A stretch of DNA of 64,000 nt from Bacillota bacterium (GCA_023436395.1 JAEZJJ010000047.1:1-64000), one strand, 5' to 3'; shown: positions 1 to 8,199, counted from the stretch's first letter. Translations and numbers: made by a program. The notes: generated by a model from the sequence alone, not told the origin.

Positions 1-378
1 AAGCAGAATCACCACTTCGAGATTCTGAGGAACTGACCGGGTCAGCCAAGTCTCAATCTGTCGTTACAGGTACCTCTGGACTTAAGGAAAATGTTCACTG
101 ATTGCTCGGGTAAAGGGAGGCGCTCAAATTATAGGTTATTTGCCTAGTCTTTATACTGCAACACCAAATAAAGTTTTAAACCAGAGTCTTAATGCCTTAG
201 CTTCCTCATCACAAAGGGTGCACCGGCTAAGACTTTAAGGAGCTCCTCACTCATTGGTTTAACTTTCATAACTGTTCTTAGTAAACTCTATATCTTTGTA
301 TAGGGTGCTGAGGAGCTATCTATGCCTTTTATAAGGTTTACTTAGGCAGTCATGAAAGTTCTACCAAGAGGCTGGGAC
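1..378 (+). ncRNA. 3' part of a large structured RNA, class unknown
   Basis: No credible reading frame covers this stretch, it is visibly richer in G+C than the flanks, and it is packed with complementary segments: 4-10/21-27, 33-37/41-45, 48-52/79-83 enclosing 58-61/66-69, 132-135/143-146, 149-154/168-173, 186-191/228-233, 288-292/299-303, a perfect 9-bp pair 241-249/309-317, and a long imperfect pair 261-286/335-360. The last two cross each other, so they form a pseudoknot or are alternative states. A strong terminator follows at 379-422, which fixes the + strand as the likely transcript. The 5' end lies before the window. I could not match it to RNase P, tmRNA, SRP, 6S, T-box, or group I or II intron signatures. 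Large ornate Firmicute RNAs (raiA, ROOL, OLE-like) are candidates only. Confidence 0.6.
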
Positions 379-422
379 ACAAAAATAGCACATACATGCC
401 GTGATGTATGTGCTATTTTTGT
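379..422 (+). terminator. Perfect 19-bp intrinsic terminator, usable from both strands
   Basis: Arms 379-397 and 404-422 are exact complements around a 6-nt loop; the arms begin and end in A and T runs, so it can stop both the structured RNA from the left and the HAD gene from the right. The segment just before it (369-377) reads GAGGCTGGGACA-like. Confidence 0.85.
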
Positions 423-451
423 GCTATTCATATTCATTTATAGTTATCTTA

Positions 452-1117
452 TTACAAACCGCTATTATTGCACTTTTCTAAGTATTCTTTTACCTCTAGT
501 AATGATTCACACTTCATATGAAGCAAAGGTAAGATTTCCTCTGTAGGATCAATTAAATCTGGTACCATAATTACCTTAAGTCCTGCGCTACTGCCTGCAC
601 GTATCCCATTTAAAGAGTCTTCTATACAATACGCCTCCTCTGGTTTTACCCCTAGCAGACTACATGCTAATTCATAAATCTCTGGATTAGGTTTACTCTG
701 CTTCACCATATCTCCACCTACTACTGCCTCAAAGTACCCTTCTAAGTCTGTTCTTCTTAAATGAGAGAGCACCCCTTCTCTCCTAGTAGATGAAGCTAAA
801 CCTATCTTATAGCCTTCTTCTCTTAAGTAAGCTAATATTTCTTTCACACCTAATTTAATAGGTAATCCCTTTTCTTCTATTTCCTTCTCACATATCTGAT
901 CTGCTTTTGTTCTAAAGCCTTCAAAATCAAAATCTTCACCATAATATTTATGAAAAATAAGTCTTGTATCTTCATAGCTCCTACCAATACATTCTCTTAA
1001 TACGGTCTCAATATTACTAATAGCCTCTTTCTCAGCCACCTTTTTCCATACTTGTAAAATAAGATACTCCGTGTCAAAAAGTACCCCGTCCATATCAAAA
1101 ATCACTGTTTTTATCAT
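452..1117 (-). CDS. HAD-superfamily hydrolase, beta-phosphoglucomutase-like
   Basis: A 221-residue cytosolic protein with all HAD motifs: the nucleophile motif DMDGV (D8, D10), motif II with S109-T111 in LASST, K142 in SKPNP, and the metal-binding IEDSLNG (E166, D167). The helical cap between residues 15 and 80 and the overall length fit the PgmB/Gph-like phosphatase or phosphomutase branch. The substrate cannot be told from sequence; sugar phosphates are typical for this branch. It is transcribed convergently with the structured RNA and separated from it by the shared terminator. It appears monocistronic. Confidence 0.85.
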   Translation of the reverse strand: MIKTVIFDMDGVLFDTEYLILQVWKKVAEKEAISNIETVLRECIGRSYEDTRLIFHKYYGEDFDFEGFRTKADQICEKEIEEKGLPIKLGVKEILAYLREEGYKIGLASSTRREGVLSHLRRTDLEGYFEAVVGGDMVKQSKPNPEIYELACSLLGVKPEEAYCIEDSLNGIRAGSSAGLKVIMVPDLIDPTEEILPLLHMKCESLLEVKEYLEKCNNSGL

Positions 1118-1467
1118 GTTTAATATTCCTCCCCTCTAATGCTTACTTTATGATACCTTATCTTTTAATATAAACACAAATGGCATCCTTAGTCTAGTTG
1201 AAATTAGTAATTCAACCTAACTAAGAATGCCATTATCACTACCAAGTGAGTTACTCTTAATCTATGTTAGTGAATGGTTAGCCATTTTTAGTACCGACTT
1301 ATCCTTTGCACCAGAGGATATTGTAAGATTTATATGAAAATCTAAACTGTCGGTTTTTATTATAGGAATTGGTTATGTTTACATATGAAGACATGAAAAG
1401 AGAAAAGAAATACAACATATTATGTTATAGTATATATATCAAATTTCGCAAATGGGTGTTGATAAAT
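1118..1467. other. Intergenic region with a 24-bp imperfect inverted repeat
   Basis: Between the divergent HAD and AraC genes. Arms 1179-1202 and 1211-1234 pair over about 24 positions with a few mismatches and an 8-nt loop. No T-run follows on either side, so this is not a plain terminator. AT-rich sequence at 1415-1440 (TATAGT near 1426) may hold the AraC promoter. Nothing else is recognisable. Confidence 0.5.
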
Positions 1468-2346
1468 ATGGAATGGTTAAAACGATTTTCACAAGCGATT
1501 GATTATATTGAGCAAAATCTTGATAGCGAAATTAGCTATGACGAAGCTGCTAGGATTGCTTGTTGTTCAACTAATTATTTTCAGCGAATGTTTTCTTATG
1601 TTGTAGGGCTATCTCTTTCAGAATATATTCGGCAGAGGCGTATGACCCAAGCAGCTTTTGATTTGCAAAATGGACAAGAAAGGATACAAGATATTGGTGC
1701 AAAATATGGGTATATATCTCCTGCATCATTTCATCGTGCTTTTCAGATGGTTCATGGGGTATCTCCATCAGCAGCAAGATCGCCGGGCACCGAACTTAAT
1801 TCCTATCCACAACTACACTTTTCAGTATCGATTAGTGGTACTAATGGGCTTCGCTATCGAATGGAGAAACGAGAAGCAATGCGGTTTGTAGGTGTTACAC
1901 TGCCTTTACCAAACAATATATCTCAATACGAGAAGCATTACGGTAAGTTTTGGAAGGAAGCAGCCACTAATTGTACACTTCACAAATTAATTGAATTTGG
2001 TGGTGATACAAATTCAACTGTCTGCGGACTGATAAGTGACATCGACCCTCATAATCCAGTGTATTATCTTGCAGTTCAAACTAATAAGCCTAAACCACGC
2101 AATATGTCAGAGATTGTGATACCTGCTACAAAGTGGGCTGTGTTCACATACTTTGGTAGGCAACTGTTAACATATGAGGAAGCGAATAAACGTTTTTTCA
2201 CAGAATGGCTACCATTTACAGATTATGAAGTAGCTCAAATTGCAGAGATGAAGGTATATCCTGCTCGCGAGGTATTTACACAACCCTTTGAATATTGTTC
2301 AAAGTGTGAGTTTTGGATAGCTGTAAAGAACGAACAGGAGGAATAA
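1468..2346 (+). CDS. AraC-family regulator with GyrI-like effector-binding domain
   Basis: N-terminal AraC DNA-binding domain (about residues 5-103, two helix-turn-helix units, with IRQRRMTQAA and the PASFHRAFQMVHGVSP signature) followed by a GyrI/AraC effector-binding domain (about 125-290) that ends in the YCSKCEFWIAVK-type tail. This is the layout of Rob/YdeE-like regulators that bind hydrophobic or cationic compounds. The frame is open upstream to 1369, but residues before the ATG at 1468 do not match the family and AraC homology starts immediately after it, so 1468 is preferred; the RBS is weak. The stop lies 7 nt before the amidohydrolase gene, so the two are probably cotranscribed. Confidence 0.85.
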   Translation: MEWLKRFSQAIDYIEQNLDSEISYDEAARIACCSTNYFQRMFSYVVGLSLSEYIRQRRMTQAAFDLQNGQERIQDIGAKYGYISPASFHRAFQMVHGVSPSAARSPGTELNSYPQLHFSVSISGTNGLRYRMEKREAMRFVGVTLPLPNNISQYEKHYGKFWKEAATNCTLHKLIEFGGDTNSTVCGLISDIDPHNPVYYLAVQTNKPKPRNMSEIVIPATKWAVFTYFGRQLLTYEEANKRFFTEWLPFTDYEVAQIAEMKVYPAREVFTQPFEYCSKCEFWIAVKNEQEE

Positions 2347-2353
2347 TAATTAT

Positions 2354-3157
2354 ATGGATTTATTCAATCTTCATAATGCGGACAACCATAAATATCCTGT
2401 AATAGTGAGCATACCCCATAGTGGCACATTTGTCCCAAATGAGATACGTTCAGGTATGTTACCGTCAGTGGTTTTATCTAATGTTGATTGGTTCTTAAAG
2501 GAACTGTATGACTTTTTACCTGATATGGGTATCACTGTTATATCATCTAATATCAGCCGATATGTTATAGATCTTAATCGTGATAAAACAGAGGATATAA
2601 ATGGTGAGGATTTCTGGACAAAGCTTGTACACACTCATAATACATTTGGAAAACCACTGTACTCTAGACCCTTGTGTTCTGATGAAATTCAAGAACGCCT
2701 AAAGCAATATTATGACCCGTATCACACGGCACTTAAAAAGTTAATTGAAGAAAAACTGCGTTTTTATAATAAGGTATTACTTTTAGACCTACATAGCTTT
2801 TGTGTGGATTTTATTGAGGGAGCCAACGAGGATATAAGCTTATCCAATTACAATCATCAATCATCAACGACACAATCCATTGAAGCCTTGCGTGACATAC
2901 TGGCAAAACAAGGCTATAAGGTGGGAATCAACGTCATTCGTGGTCGATATATTCTGAAAAACTATAAAAGAATTTTTAAAGATAATATCGACTGCATTCA
3001 AGTGGAGTTGCGCTATTCGCAATATATTGACAATCGTTACTATGGAGAAGAAGAATTGAATAGCTGGAACGCAGCCCTTTTTATAGATGCCAAGACCAAA
3101 CTACGGATCGCATTTACTAAGCTGTTCAATGAAATGGAGGGAAAAAATGAATTTTAG
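2354..3157 (+). CDS. N-formylglutamate amidohydrolase family protein
   Basis: A 267-residue protein matching the FGase family, zinc-dependent amidases related to the last step of one histidine degradation route. Visible marks are the N-terminal SIPHSGT motif (H22), the SRYVIDLNRD block, HNTFGKPLY and the LLDLHSF metal-site motif. The RBS AGGAGG overlaps the end of the preceding AraC gene. No hut genes are nearby, so the physiological substrate may be another N-acyl or formyl amide. The pairing with an AraC/GyrI regulator suggests the regulator controls this gene or responds to its substrate. Family confidence is good, the exact reaction less so. Confidence 0.8.
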   Translation: MDLFNLHNADNHKYPVIVSIPHSGTFVPNEIRSGMLPSVVLSNVDWFLKELYDFLPDMGITVISSNISRYVIDLNRDKTEDINGEDFWTKLVHTHNTFGKPLYSRPLCSDEIQERLKQYYDPYHTALKKLIEEKLRFYNKVLLLDLHSFCVDFIEGANEDISLSNYNHQSSTTQSIEALRDILAKQGYKVGINVIRGRYILKNYKRIFKDNIDCIQVELRYSQYIDNRYYGEEELNSWNAALFIDAKTKLRIAFTKLFNEMEGKNEF

Positions 3158-3175
3158 TAAAACACATATAAATTG

Positions 3176-3220
3176 ATAGTTCTTTAAACTCAAATGAAAA
3201 CTACCACTGCATTGGCTCAT
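3176..3220 (-). pseudogene. 5' remnant of the 198-residue protein gene (duplication copy A)
   Basis: Starting at the ATG whose complement is 3218-3220, the minus strand encodes MSQCSGSFHLSLKN, nearly identical to the start of the intact gene at 5691-6287 (MSQCSVSFHLRSKN). Similarity includes the upstream spacer and stops near 3178, just beyond the amidohydrolase gene. It marks the left, truncated edge of the tandem duplication described in the findings. Confidence 0.75.
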
Positions 3221-3231
3221 TTATATAACAC

Positions 3232-3615
3232 TTACTTTCCATTAATAAACCATATAATAATATGTACAAGTGAAATAATTCCCATTGAATTGATAATGAC
3301 TAAAGAATATAAGCTTTTGAAATAGTTCTGTTGCTTATTTCTAAATAAATAGTGAAGTAACCAATGAAAAATTAAGAATATGTCACTACAAAGACTAAAA
3401 ATGTTAATTGTATTGGTACTACCATAAGCTATTAGATATATCAGTCCAATATATAACGGTATATGTACAATTGAAAATACTAAATAATCTTTATTTTCTT
3501 TCATATCCTTGAGTACAATAAACATCCCCCACTCTTTACATCGTATGGCATCCATCTCGTGGGAAATAAGTAGAGCAATGTTGGTACAGAATAATAGTTT
3601 CAATACTAATTCCAT
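3232..3615 (-). CDS. Small four-helix membrane protein, DUF6713-like
   Basis: 127 residues with about four hydrophobic segments and the conserved HEMDAIRCKEW block at residues 19-29, which resembles the DUF6713 group of small bacterial membrane proteins. No function is known to me. It is the last intact gene of copy A of the tandem duplication; a truncated second copy of its C-terminal part is at 6299-6446. Nearby same-strand genes (122-, 285- and 118-residue proteins) may form one transcription unit with it. Confidence 0.7.
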   Translation of the reverse strand: MELVLKLLFCTNIALLISHEMDAIRCKEWGMFIVLKDMKENKDYLVFSIVHIPLYIGLIYLIAYGSTNTINIFSLCSDIFLIFHWLLHYLFRNKQQNYFKSLYSLVIINSMGIISLVHIIIWFINGK

Positions 3616-3650
3616 AAAATATCTCCTTATTTAATTATAATTGGTGCAAC

Positions 3651-4019
3651 TTATAATCTTCCTAAGCCTCTGTCAGCTTCTATTTGTAATGCATTTGTTT
3701 TTTCGCCCATATATTTCTGTGCCGTTTTTAGTATCACTTTATCATTACCTAATATCTCCAAGACTGTAACCTGAAAATTACTCACTAAGTCTTGCTCTCC
3801 AAAATGTACTATTACCTCAAAATAATTAAATGTTTCTTTTAATAGCTTATGGTTTTCATCCTCATTCACAAGCTTTATTATTTCTGGCATAAATACATCT
3901 TCAATTACAACCGTTTCAAGCAATTCACCATATTCCTCAATTGATTTATTGTAACTCTCTACTGTACATGGTAAGAAATCCATCATCTTGCCGAAAAACA
4001 CTTTTGACTTTATACACAT
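3651..4019 (-). CDS. Conserved hypothetical protein (DUF7674-like)
   Basis: 122 residues, soluble, acidic and mostly helical, with no signal peptide. The pattern of about 20 residues on the FLPCTVESYNKSIEEYGELL theme followed by a C-terminal YMGEKTNALQ segment resembles small Firmicute proteins placed in DUF7674; some genes of this type neighbour toxin/immunity loci, but I see no toxin here. It lies 35 nt upstream of the DUF6713-like gene on the same strand. Family assignment is from memory and uncertain. Confidence 0.55.
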   Translation of the reverse strand: MCIKSKVFFGKMMDFLPCTVESYNKSIEEYGELLETVVIEDVFMPEIIKLVNEDENHKLLKETFNYFEVIVHFGEQDLVSNFQVTVLEILGNDKVILKTAQKYMGEKTNALQIEADRGLGRL

Positions 4020-4105
4020 ATTTTGTCCCCTTTACTTAATAGAGGTACATAACCTATTCTATTCACTGTCATCACTACTTTTAACGTAGTCTATAAGCTT
4101 CTTAT

Positions 4106-4963
4106 TTATATCTGAATAAGCGCACCTATGGTCATTGTCATTAAATTGGCTATTACCACATAATACTTGATAACCGTTAACCTATTGGTGGTGTACTCCC
4201 ATGTAAGATACTTTTTATAAATCAAATATTCTATCCAAATAACTAAGCCTTCTAAAATAACAAAGGCTATACTTCCCCATTGTCCTAATCCAAGATAAAA
4301 TAAACCAATAAGTCCTGTATGTAACATCACTTGAGTGATTATATTAGCAGCTATAATAACCCTACTTGCTTTTACCCAAAACAACCTTCCAATCAATAAT
4401 TCCACAATAATAGTAAAACTCATTGCCATTGCTAGCATCTTTAAAAGCTCTAGTTTACTTCCTAAGATTCCCCACTGCATCCCTTGAATGACTTGACTCT
4501 TCATAGTACTATAGTCTAATAATACTACTGCATTATACTCGCCAGTTTTAATCAGAGATGAGACTAGGATATTTCCATCCCCTTCTTGGATAATAACCTT
4601 AAAACCATCTGAAAAATATTGTCTTGGCCAGTCATGTCTCCTAAGTCCTGTTCTTACATCATTTCCTCCTACTATCCCTGGATAGCTATTAGGATCTCCT
4701 ATATAACATATCTCCCATCCTTCTTCATGATATTGATATAGTGGCAACTTTATAAATTCTTCCAATCTTTCATCGGTTTCTCTCCTTTTTACTTTATCTG
4801 GTTTATAAAGAATATTTAAGTAATATTCTTTTGGTGCATTTTTGAGATAGATTGTCAGGGAGGGTTTAGGCCCCATATCTCCATAAGTTAATTTAGGAAA
4901 AAATATTAAAACATTACATAGCAAACTAATATATATCATTCGTACTATAGATTGAATCCTCAT
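4106..4963 (-). CDS. Predicted exported/membrane protein with N-terminal sensor-like domain
   Basis: The open frame reaches 5026, but the ATG at 4961-4963 has a GGGAAAGGG ribosome binding site, begins a signal-like hydrophobic segment (MRIQSIVRMIYISLLC) and avoids overlap with the preceding gene, giving 285 residues. After the leader comes a motif DMGPKPSLTIYL, an extracytoplasmic domain of about 140 residues and four to five transmembrane helices. The DMGPKPS start of the mature protein recurs in uncharacterised Firmicute membrane proteins. Function unknown. It follows the 118-residue gene by one base, so the two are almost certainly cotranscribed. Confidence 0.7.
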   Translation of the reverse strand: MRIQSIVRMIYISLLCNVLIFFPKLTYGDMGPKPSLTIYLKNAPKEYYLNILYKPDKVKRRETDERLEEFIKLPLYQYHEEGWEICYIGDPNSYPGIVGGNDVRTGLRRHDWPRQYFSDGFKVIIQEGDGNILVSSLIKTGEYNAVVLLDYSTMKSQVIQGMQWGILGSKLELLKMLAMAMSFTIIVELLIGRLFWVKASRVIIAANIITQVMLHTGLIGLFYLGLGQWGSIAFVILEGLVIWIEYLIYKKYLTWEYTTNRLTVIKYYVVIANLMTMTIGALIQI

Positions 4964-4964
4964 T

Positions 4965-5321
4965 TTAATCCCTTTCCCTCTCTTCATTACACTCTTTATC
5001 CCCTTCAATACTCCCCCATCTAGCAATACATCTTATACCGAGTATAGCTACAATAATACCTATACCTATTTCTAGAATAAAACCACCCGGGATATATGGT
5101 AGAAATATAATTAGCATTATAAATATAAGGATAAAATAGCCTCCATTCCCCCAAAACACAGCTAATCCTATGGTATTAATAATGCCCACCCCAATAAAGA
5201 GTGCTATAAAACTCCGTTGATCTTCTTTCCATAAATACCCCTTCTTAACAGCACGCCTTACCAAAATCAAAGCAATCCATGGCACTATAAAATATGTAAT
5301 GATGACTAAAATATTTCTCAT
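4965..5321 (-). CDS. Small hydrophobic membrane protein
   Basis: 118 residues with about four transmembrane segments and a short charged tail (GDKECNEERERD). No recognised family. It is the first gene of a tight pair with the 285-residue membrane protein. A fragment of a second copy (matching roughly 5080-5152) survives at 6438-6525, fused to a fragment of the DUF6713-like gene, showing that both belonged to the duplicated unit. Confidence 0.65.
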   Translation of the reverse strand: MRNILVIITYFIVPWIALILVRRAVKKGYLWKEDQRSFIALFIGVGIINTIGLAVFWGNGGYFILIFIMLIIFLPYIPGGFILEIGIGIIVAILGIRCIARWGSIEGDKECNEERERD

Positions 5322-5462
5322 GCTTCCCCCTATGTTTGATTTAGACTTATATCAAGTTTAGCATAATATCTGTCTAGGATTTGTCTATTCCTGTCACATT
5401 CATAATCTTAAATGATTCTACTCTTCTACTTTACTCATTCAAATATAATTACACTAGGCAAT

Positions 5463-5513
5463 AGGGACTACTAGTTAGTTAGGTATACTTTTATACCTCT
5501 TTTAGTAGTCCCT
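5463..5513 (-). terminator. Hairpin terminator, copy A
   Basis: Outer arms 5463-5472/5504-5513 with further pairing inside. It is the duplicated counterpart of the hairpin at 6657-6704 and lies just downstream of the oxidoreductase remnant, as the intact one does relative to the intact gene. Confidence 0.7.
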
Positions 5514-5536
5514 ACTTTTTATATAATTTCCTTAGC

Positions 5537-5697
5537 CATCAAACCGATCTGATCTAAATAATTCTAATAAGCTTCTTAGCCTTTACCTCATAGCCATATT
5601 CCGCGATTACTGTTACCCCTTGAGCTTCATAGATTACTTTATCCACTCTAGTATTTTCATAAACTTTCACACCTTGGTTCATGCTTACTTCTAAAAT
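5537..5697 (-). pseudogene. Remnant of a second FAD-dependent oxidoreductase gene
   Basis: 5537-5568 is nearly identical to the 3' end of the intact oxidoreductase (about 6733-6766), and 5570-5697 is nearly identical to an internal part of that gene (about 7249-7377). The roughly 480 bp between these segments is missing, so the copy cannot encode a working enzyme. It marks the right edge of duplication copy A and abuts the 3' end of the 198-residue gene. Confidence 0.85.
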
Positions 5698-6287
5698 ATA
5701 ACTTCTTGGACTTGACACATCGTTGAGTAATCCTCTTTATGCCTTGATACAATTCCATAGGATATCCAATCAATATTTTCAATTCCCAGTAGTTCTGCAA
5801 ATGTATAATATGGCCTACTTTCAATAGCTTCTTGTATACTCTTTGGATATAATATTTCTTTCATCTTATTGACTTTAGAAGAATCATTTTCAATTAACTC
5901 CAATAGCTCATTGATATTTAAGTTACTATCATTTATACTAATGCTTTCTATTTCTAATAATTCACCATTTTCATCAATAATGATTTCACCATCTTCATCA
6001 AATATAGGTCCACCCCACAAACAGCCATAACTGCAAATCTTCTTATTAGCTTTAAAGATAGAAAATTCCCAACCATACTCTTCCGCAAAAGAATAATAAA
6101 CCATCAATCCTGTATTTGCATTTATAAGCCTATCGTTCTTTTCTATATCTTCTTCCTCACAAACAAAAGTTGTCCAATTGCTAACACTTGGGAAAACATA
6201 CCCATTTAATCCACAGCCTTTAAGCAAATCAACAACTTCTTGAGAATTTTTTGATCTCAAATGAAAACTAACACTACATTGGCTCAT
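5691..6287 (-). CDS. Hypothetical 198-residue protein
   Basis: Soluble, acidic, no signal peptide; begins MSQCSVSFHLRSKNSQEVVD and carries several GLWGGPIFDEDGEIIIDE-like beta-rich segments. I do not recognise the family. Acidic single-domain proteins of this look are common among polymorphic-toxin immunity proteins, but no toxin is visible. The last residues (EVIF) overlap the oxidoreductase remnant, so the duplication junction may have replaced the original C-terminus. Its start is duplicated at 3176-3220. It may be intact or slightly shortened. Confidence 0.5.
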   Translation of the reverse strand: MSQCSVSFHLRSKNSQEVVDLLKGCGLNGYVFPSVSNWTTFVCEEEDIEKNDRLINANTGLMVYYSFAEEYGWEFSIFKANKKICSYGCLWGGPIFDEDGEIIIDENGELLEIESISINDSNLNINELLELIENDSSKVNKMKEILYPKSIQEAIESRPYYTFAELLGIENIDWISYGIVSRHKEDYSTMCQVQEVIF

Positions 6288-6298
6288 TTATATAACAC

Positions 6299-6526
6299 CT
6301 ACTTTCCATTAATAAAAAATATAATAATATGTACTACTGAAATAATACCCATTGAATTGATAATGACTAAAGAATATAAGCTTTTGAAATAGCTCTGTTG
6401 CTTATTTCTAAACAGATAGTGAATTACCCAATGAAAAATTAAGATAGAATAAAACCACCCGGAGCATATGATATAAGTATAATTAGCATTATAAATACAA
6501 GGATAAAATAGCCTCCATTCCCCCAA
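6299..6526 (-). pseudogene. Chimeric remnant: DUF6713-like tail joined to a fragment of the 118-residue gene
   Basis: 6299-6446 matches 3232-3380 (C-terminal part of the DUF6713-like protein) almost base for base. The match breaks at about 6446 and switches to sequence like 5080-5152 inside the 118-residue gene, then at about 6527 to the region just upstream of that gene (5333). Two deletions in copy B explain this. The 75-residue frame that spans it is an accident of the join. Confidence 0.85.
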
Positions 6527-6656
6527 TGTTTGATTTAGACTTACATCAAGTTTAGCATAATATCCGTCTAGGAGTTGTCTATTCCTGTCAAATTTTTAAT
6601 CTTAAATCATACTATTATTCTACTTTACTCCTTTAAATATAGTTTCACTAAACTAT

Positions 6657-6704
6657 AGGGACTGCTAAAAAAGGTATACTTTCATACCTCTTTTAGCAGT
6701 CCCT
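6657..6704 (-). terminator. Terminator of the FAD oxidoreductase gene
   Basis: 14-bp outer stem 6657-6670/6691-6704, with an additional inner GGTATA/TATACC stem. It lies 19 nt past the oxidoreductase stop codon; T-rich sequence flanks it on the + side (6706-6722), so it may also work from the left. Confidence 0.75.
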
Positions 6705-6722
6705 ACTTTTTATATATATTTC

Positions 6723-7949
6723 TTATTTCTTCACGCCATCAAACCGATCTGGTCTAAATAACTCTAGATACTCATCTTTTTCCCCTTGATAAAGCTTAGT
6801 AAGCATCATGCCCCCTAGAATAGCAAATAAAGTTCCATTTGCACCGTAACCTAGGCAGTACCAAAGCTCTGAATGGTCTGGGTCTGGACCTATAAACCCT
6901 AGGTTATCTTGGGTAGTGGCAAATACACCACAACAGCCATACTCTATATTTATAGGTCTTATTCTAGGAAATAGGCCCTTTAAGTGGTTTAAAAGCTCTT
7001 CATATTTTTGCTTAGCTTTATCCTCAGTAATAGGGGCCTCCTCATAAGGAGTGTCTACTCCTCCTATAATAATCCGTTGGTCTGGAGTGGTACGTAAGTA
7101 GTGATAAGTTTCTTCATTATCTCTAATAAGGGATTGATTGTGCCAGCCTACAATCTCATTGAGAGGCTGAGTAACTATATTATAGCTAATACTCTTTTGC
7201 CCAAATTGTCTAGGTGTAAATAAATCTGTATCATATCCTGTAGCCACAATAAGCTTCTTGGCCTTTATCTCATAGCCATATTCCGTGATTACTGTTACCC
7301 CTTCATTTTCATAAATCACTTGATCTACTCTAGTATTTTCATAAACTTTTACACCTTGGTTCATACTTACTTCTAAAAGCTGATGAGCAAACTGATAAGG
7401 ATTTAAACTAGCCCCTCCCTTAGTCCCATATAAACCTGCTTTTAAATCAAAATCATATAAACCGTCCTCTGGTTTAATGAGCTTGACCTCTAGTCCAGCT
7501 TCTTTTCTAATACGATACTCCTCTTCTATTTCACATACTTCCTCTTCTTTTGCTGTATATATTAATGTATCTTTTTCTTCATAGTCACATTGATTACTAT
7601 AGGTATTAATAAAGTTCTTAATTTCACTTAATGCTTTAAGCCCTAACTTATAACTTGTAATAACTTGCTCTAATGACACATACTGTTCTAAATCTCTAGC
7701 GTTAGTATCTAATTCATATTGCAAAAGTGATGTACTAATACTACTACTTCCATGGGCAATACGTCTTTTTTCCAATACTACTGCCTTAATACCTGCTTTT
7801 GATAGGTAGTAACTCATGATGCTTCCTGTTACTCCTCCCCCTACAACAACTACCTCTGTCTCAATATTTTCTGTTAAATAAGGATATTGCCTTATAGGTT
7901 TATGCATTTTTAAAAAAGCGGTTTTCCCTTGTACATAATGCTCTGTCAT
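6723..7949 (-). CDS. FAD-dependent oxidoreductase, DAO (D-amino acid/sarcosine oxidase) family
   Basis: 408 residues with an N-terminal dinucleotide-binding motif VVVVGGGVTG (residues 33-42), acidic residue E60 closing the Rossmann beta-alpha-beta unit, a substrate domain in the middle, and the C-terminal FAD motif GYGANGT before AILGG. The layout matches glycine/D-amino acid oxidases and gamma-glutamylputrescine oxidase-like enzymes, which oxidise C-N bonds of amines or amino acids. The substrate is not deducible. Stand-alone gene in copy B of the tandem duplication; the copy A counterpart is a remnant at 5537-5697. Confidence 0.88.
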   Translation of the reverse strand: MTEHYVQGKTAFLKMHKPIRQYPYLTENIETEVVVVGGGVTGSIMSYYLSKAGIKAVVLEKRRIAHGSSSISTSLLQYELDTNARDLEQYVSLEQVITSYKLGLKALSEIKNFINTYSNQCDYEEKDTLIYTAKEEEVCEIEEEYRIRKEAGLEVKLIKPEDGLYDFDLKAGLYGTKGGASLNPYQFAHQLLEVSMNQGVKVYENTRVDQVIYENEGVTVITEYGYEIKAKKLIVATGYDTDLFTPRQFGQKSISYNIVTQPLNEIVGWHNQSLIRDNEETYHYLRTTPDQRIIIGGVDTPYEEAPITEDKAKQKYEELLNHLKGLFPRIRPINIEYGCCGVFATTQDNLGFIGPDPDHSELWYCLGYGANGTLFAILGGMMLTKLYQGEKDEYLELFRPDRFDGVKK

Positions 7950-8199
7950 GTAAAATTCCCTTTCTTACTGTTTTAGCTGTTTATTTTACATTTATATTAA
8001 GCAATTCATCCTCTTTTTATCCTAACTACAAAAACCAAAAGTTATCCTCAACTCACCCTTTTTAAGTGTTCATTAATCCCCAACTTATTCACTTATTCAC
8101 ACAGCTTCGTTGAAAACTCACATAAAAGCATTCTACTTTCCTCATAAATTCTTGTTTTTTTGTAATACTACTTTTGTATTTTATTTTATGGAGGTATTT

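Noticed and set aside
1..120. T-box or other leader riboswitch
   Set aside because: No T-box antiterminator sequence, and no gene follows on the same strand after the terminator.
200..280. 26-codon minus-strand frame inside the structured RNA (MKVKPMSEELLKVLAG...)
   Set aside because: It is the complement of predicted helices, is short and has no ribosome binding site; the RNA explanation is stronger.
352..546. 64-codon open frame on the + strand
   Set aside because: Runs through the terminator hairpin and antisense to the HAD gene; no RBS or family likeness.
1571..1891. Overlapping frames on both strands within the AraC gene
   Set aside because: Shadows of the AraC coding sequence without RBS or homology.
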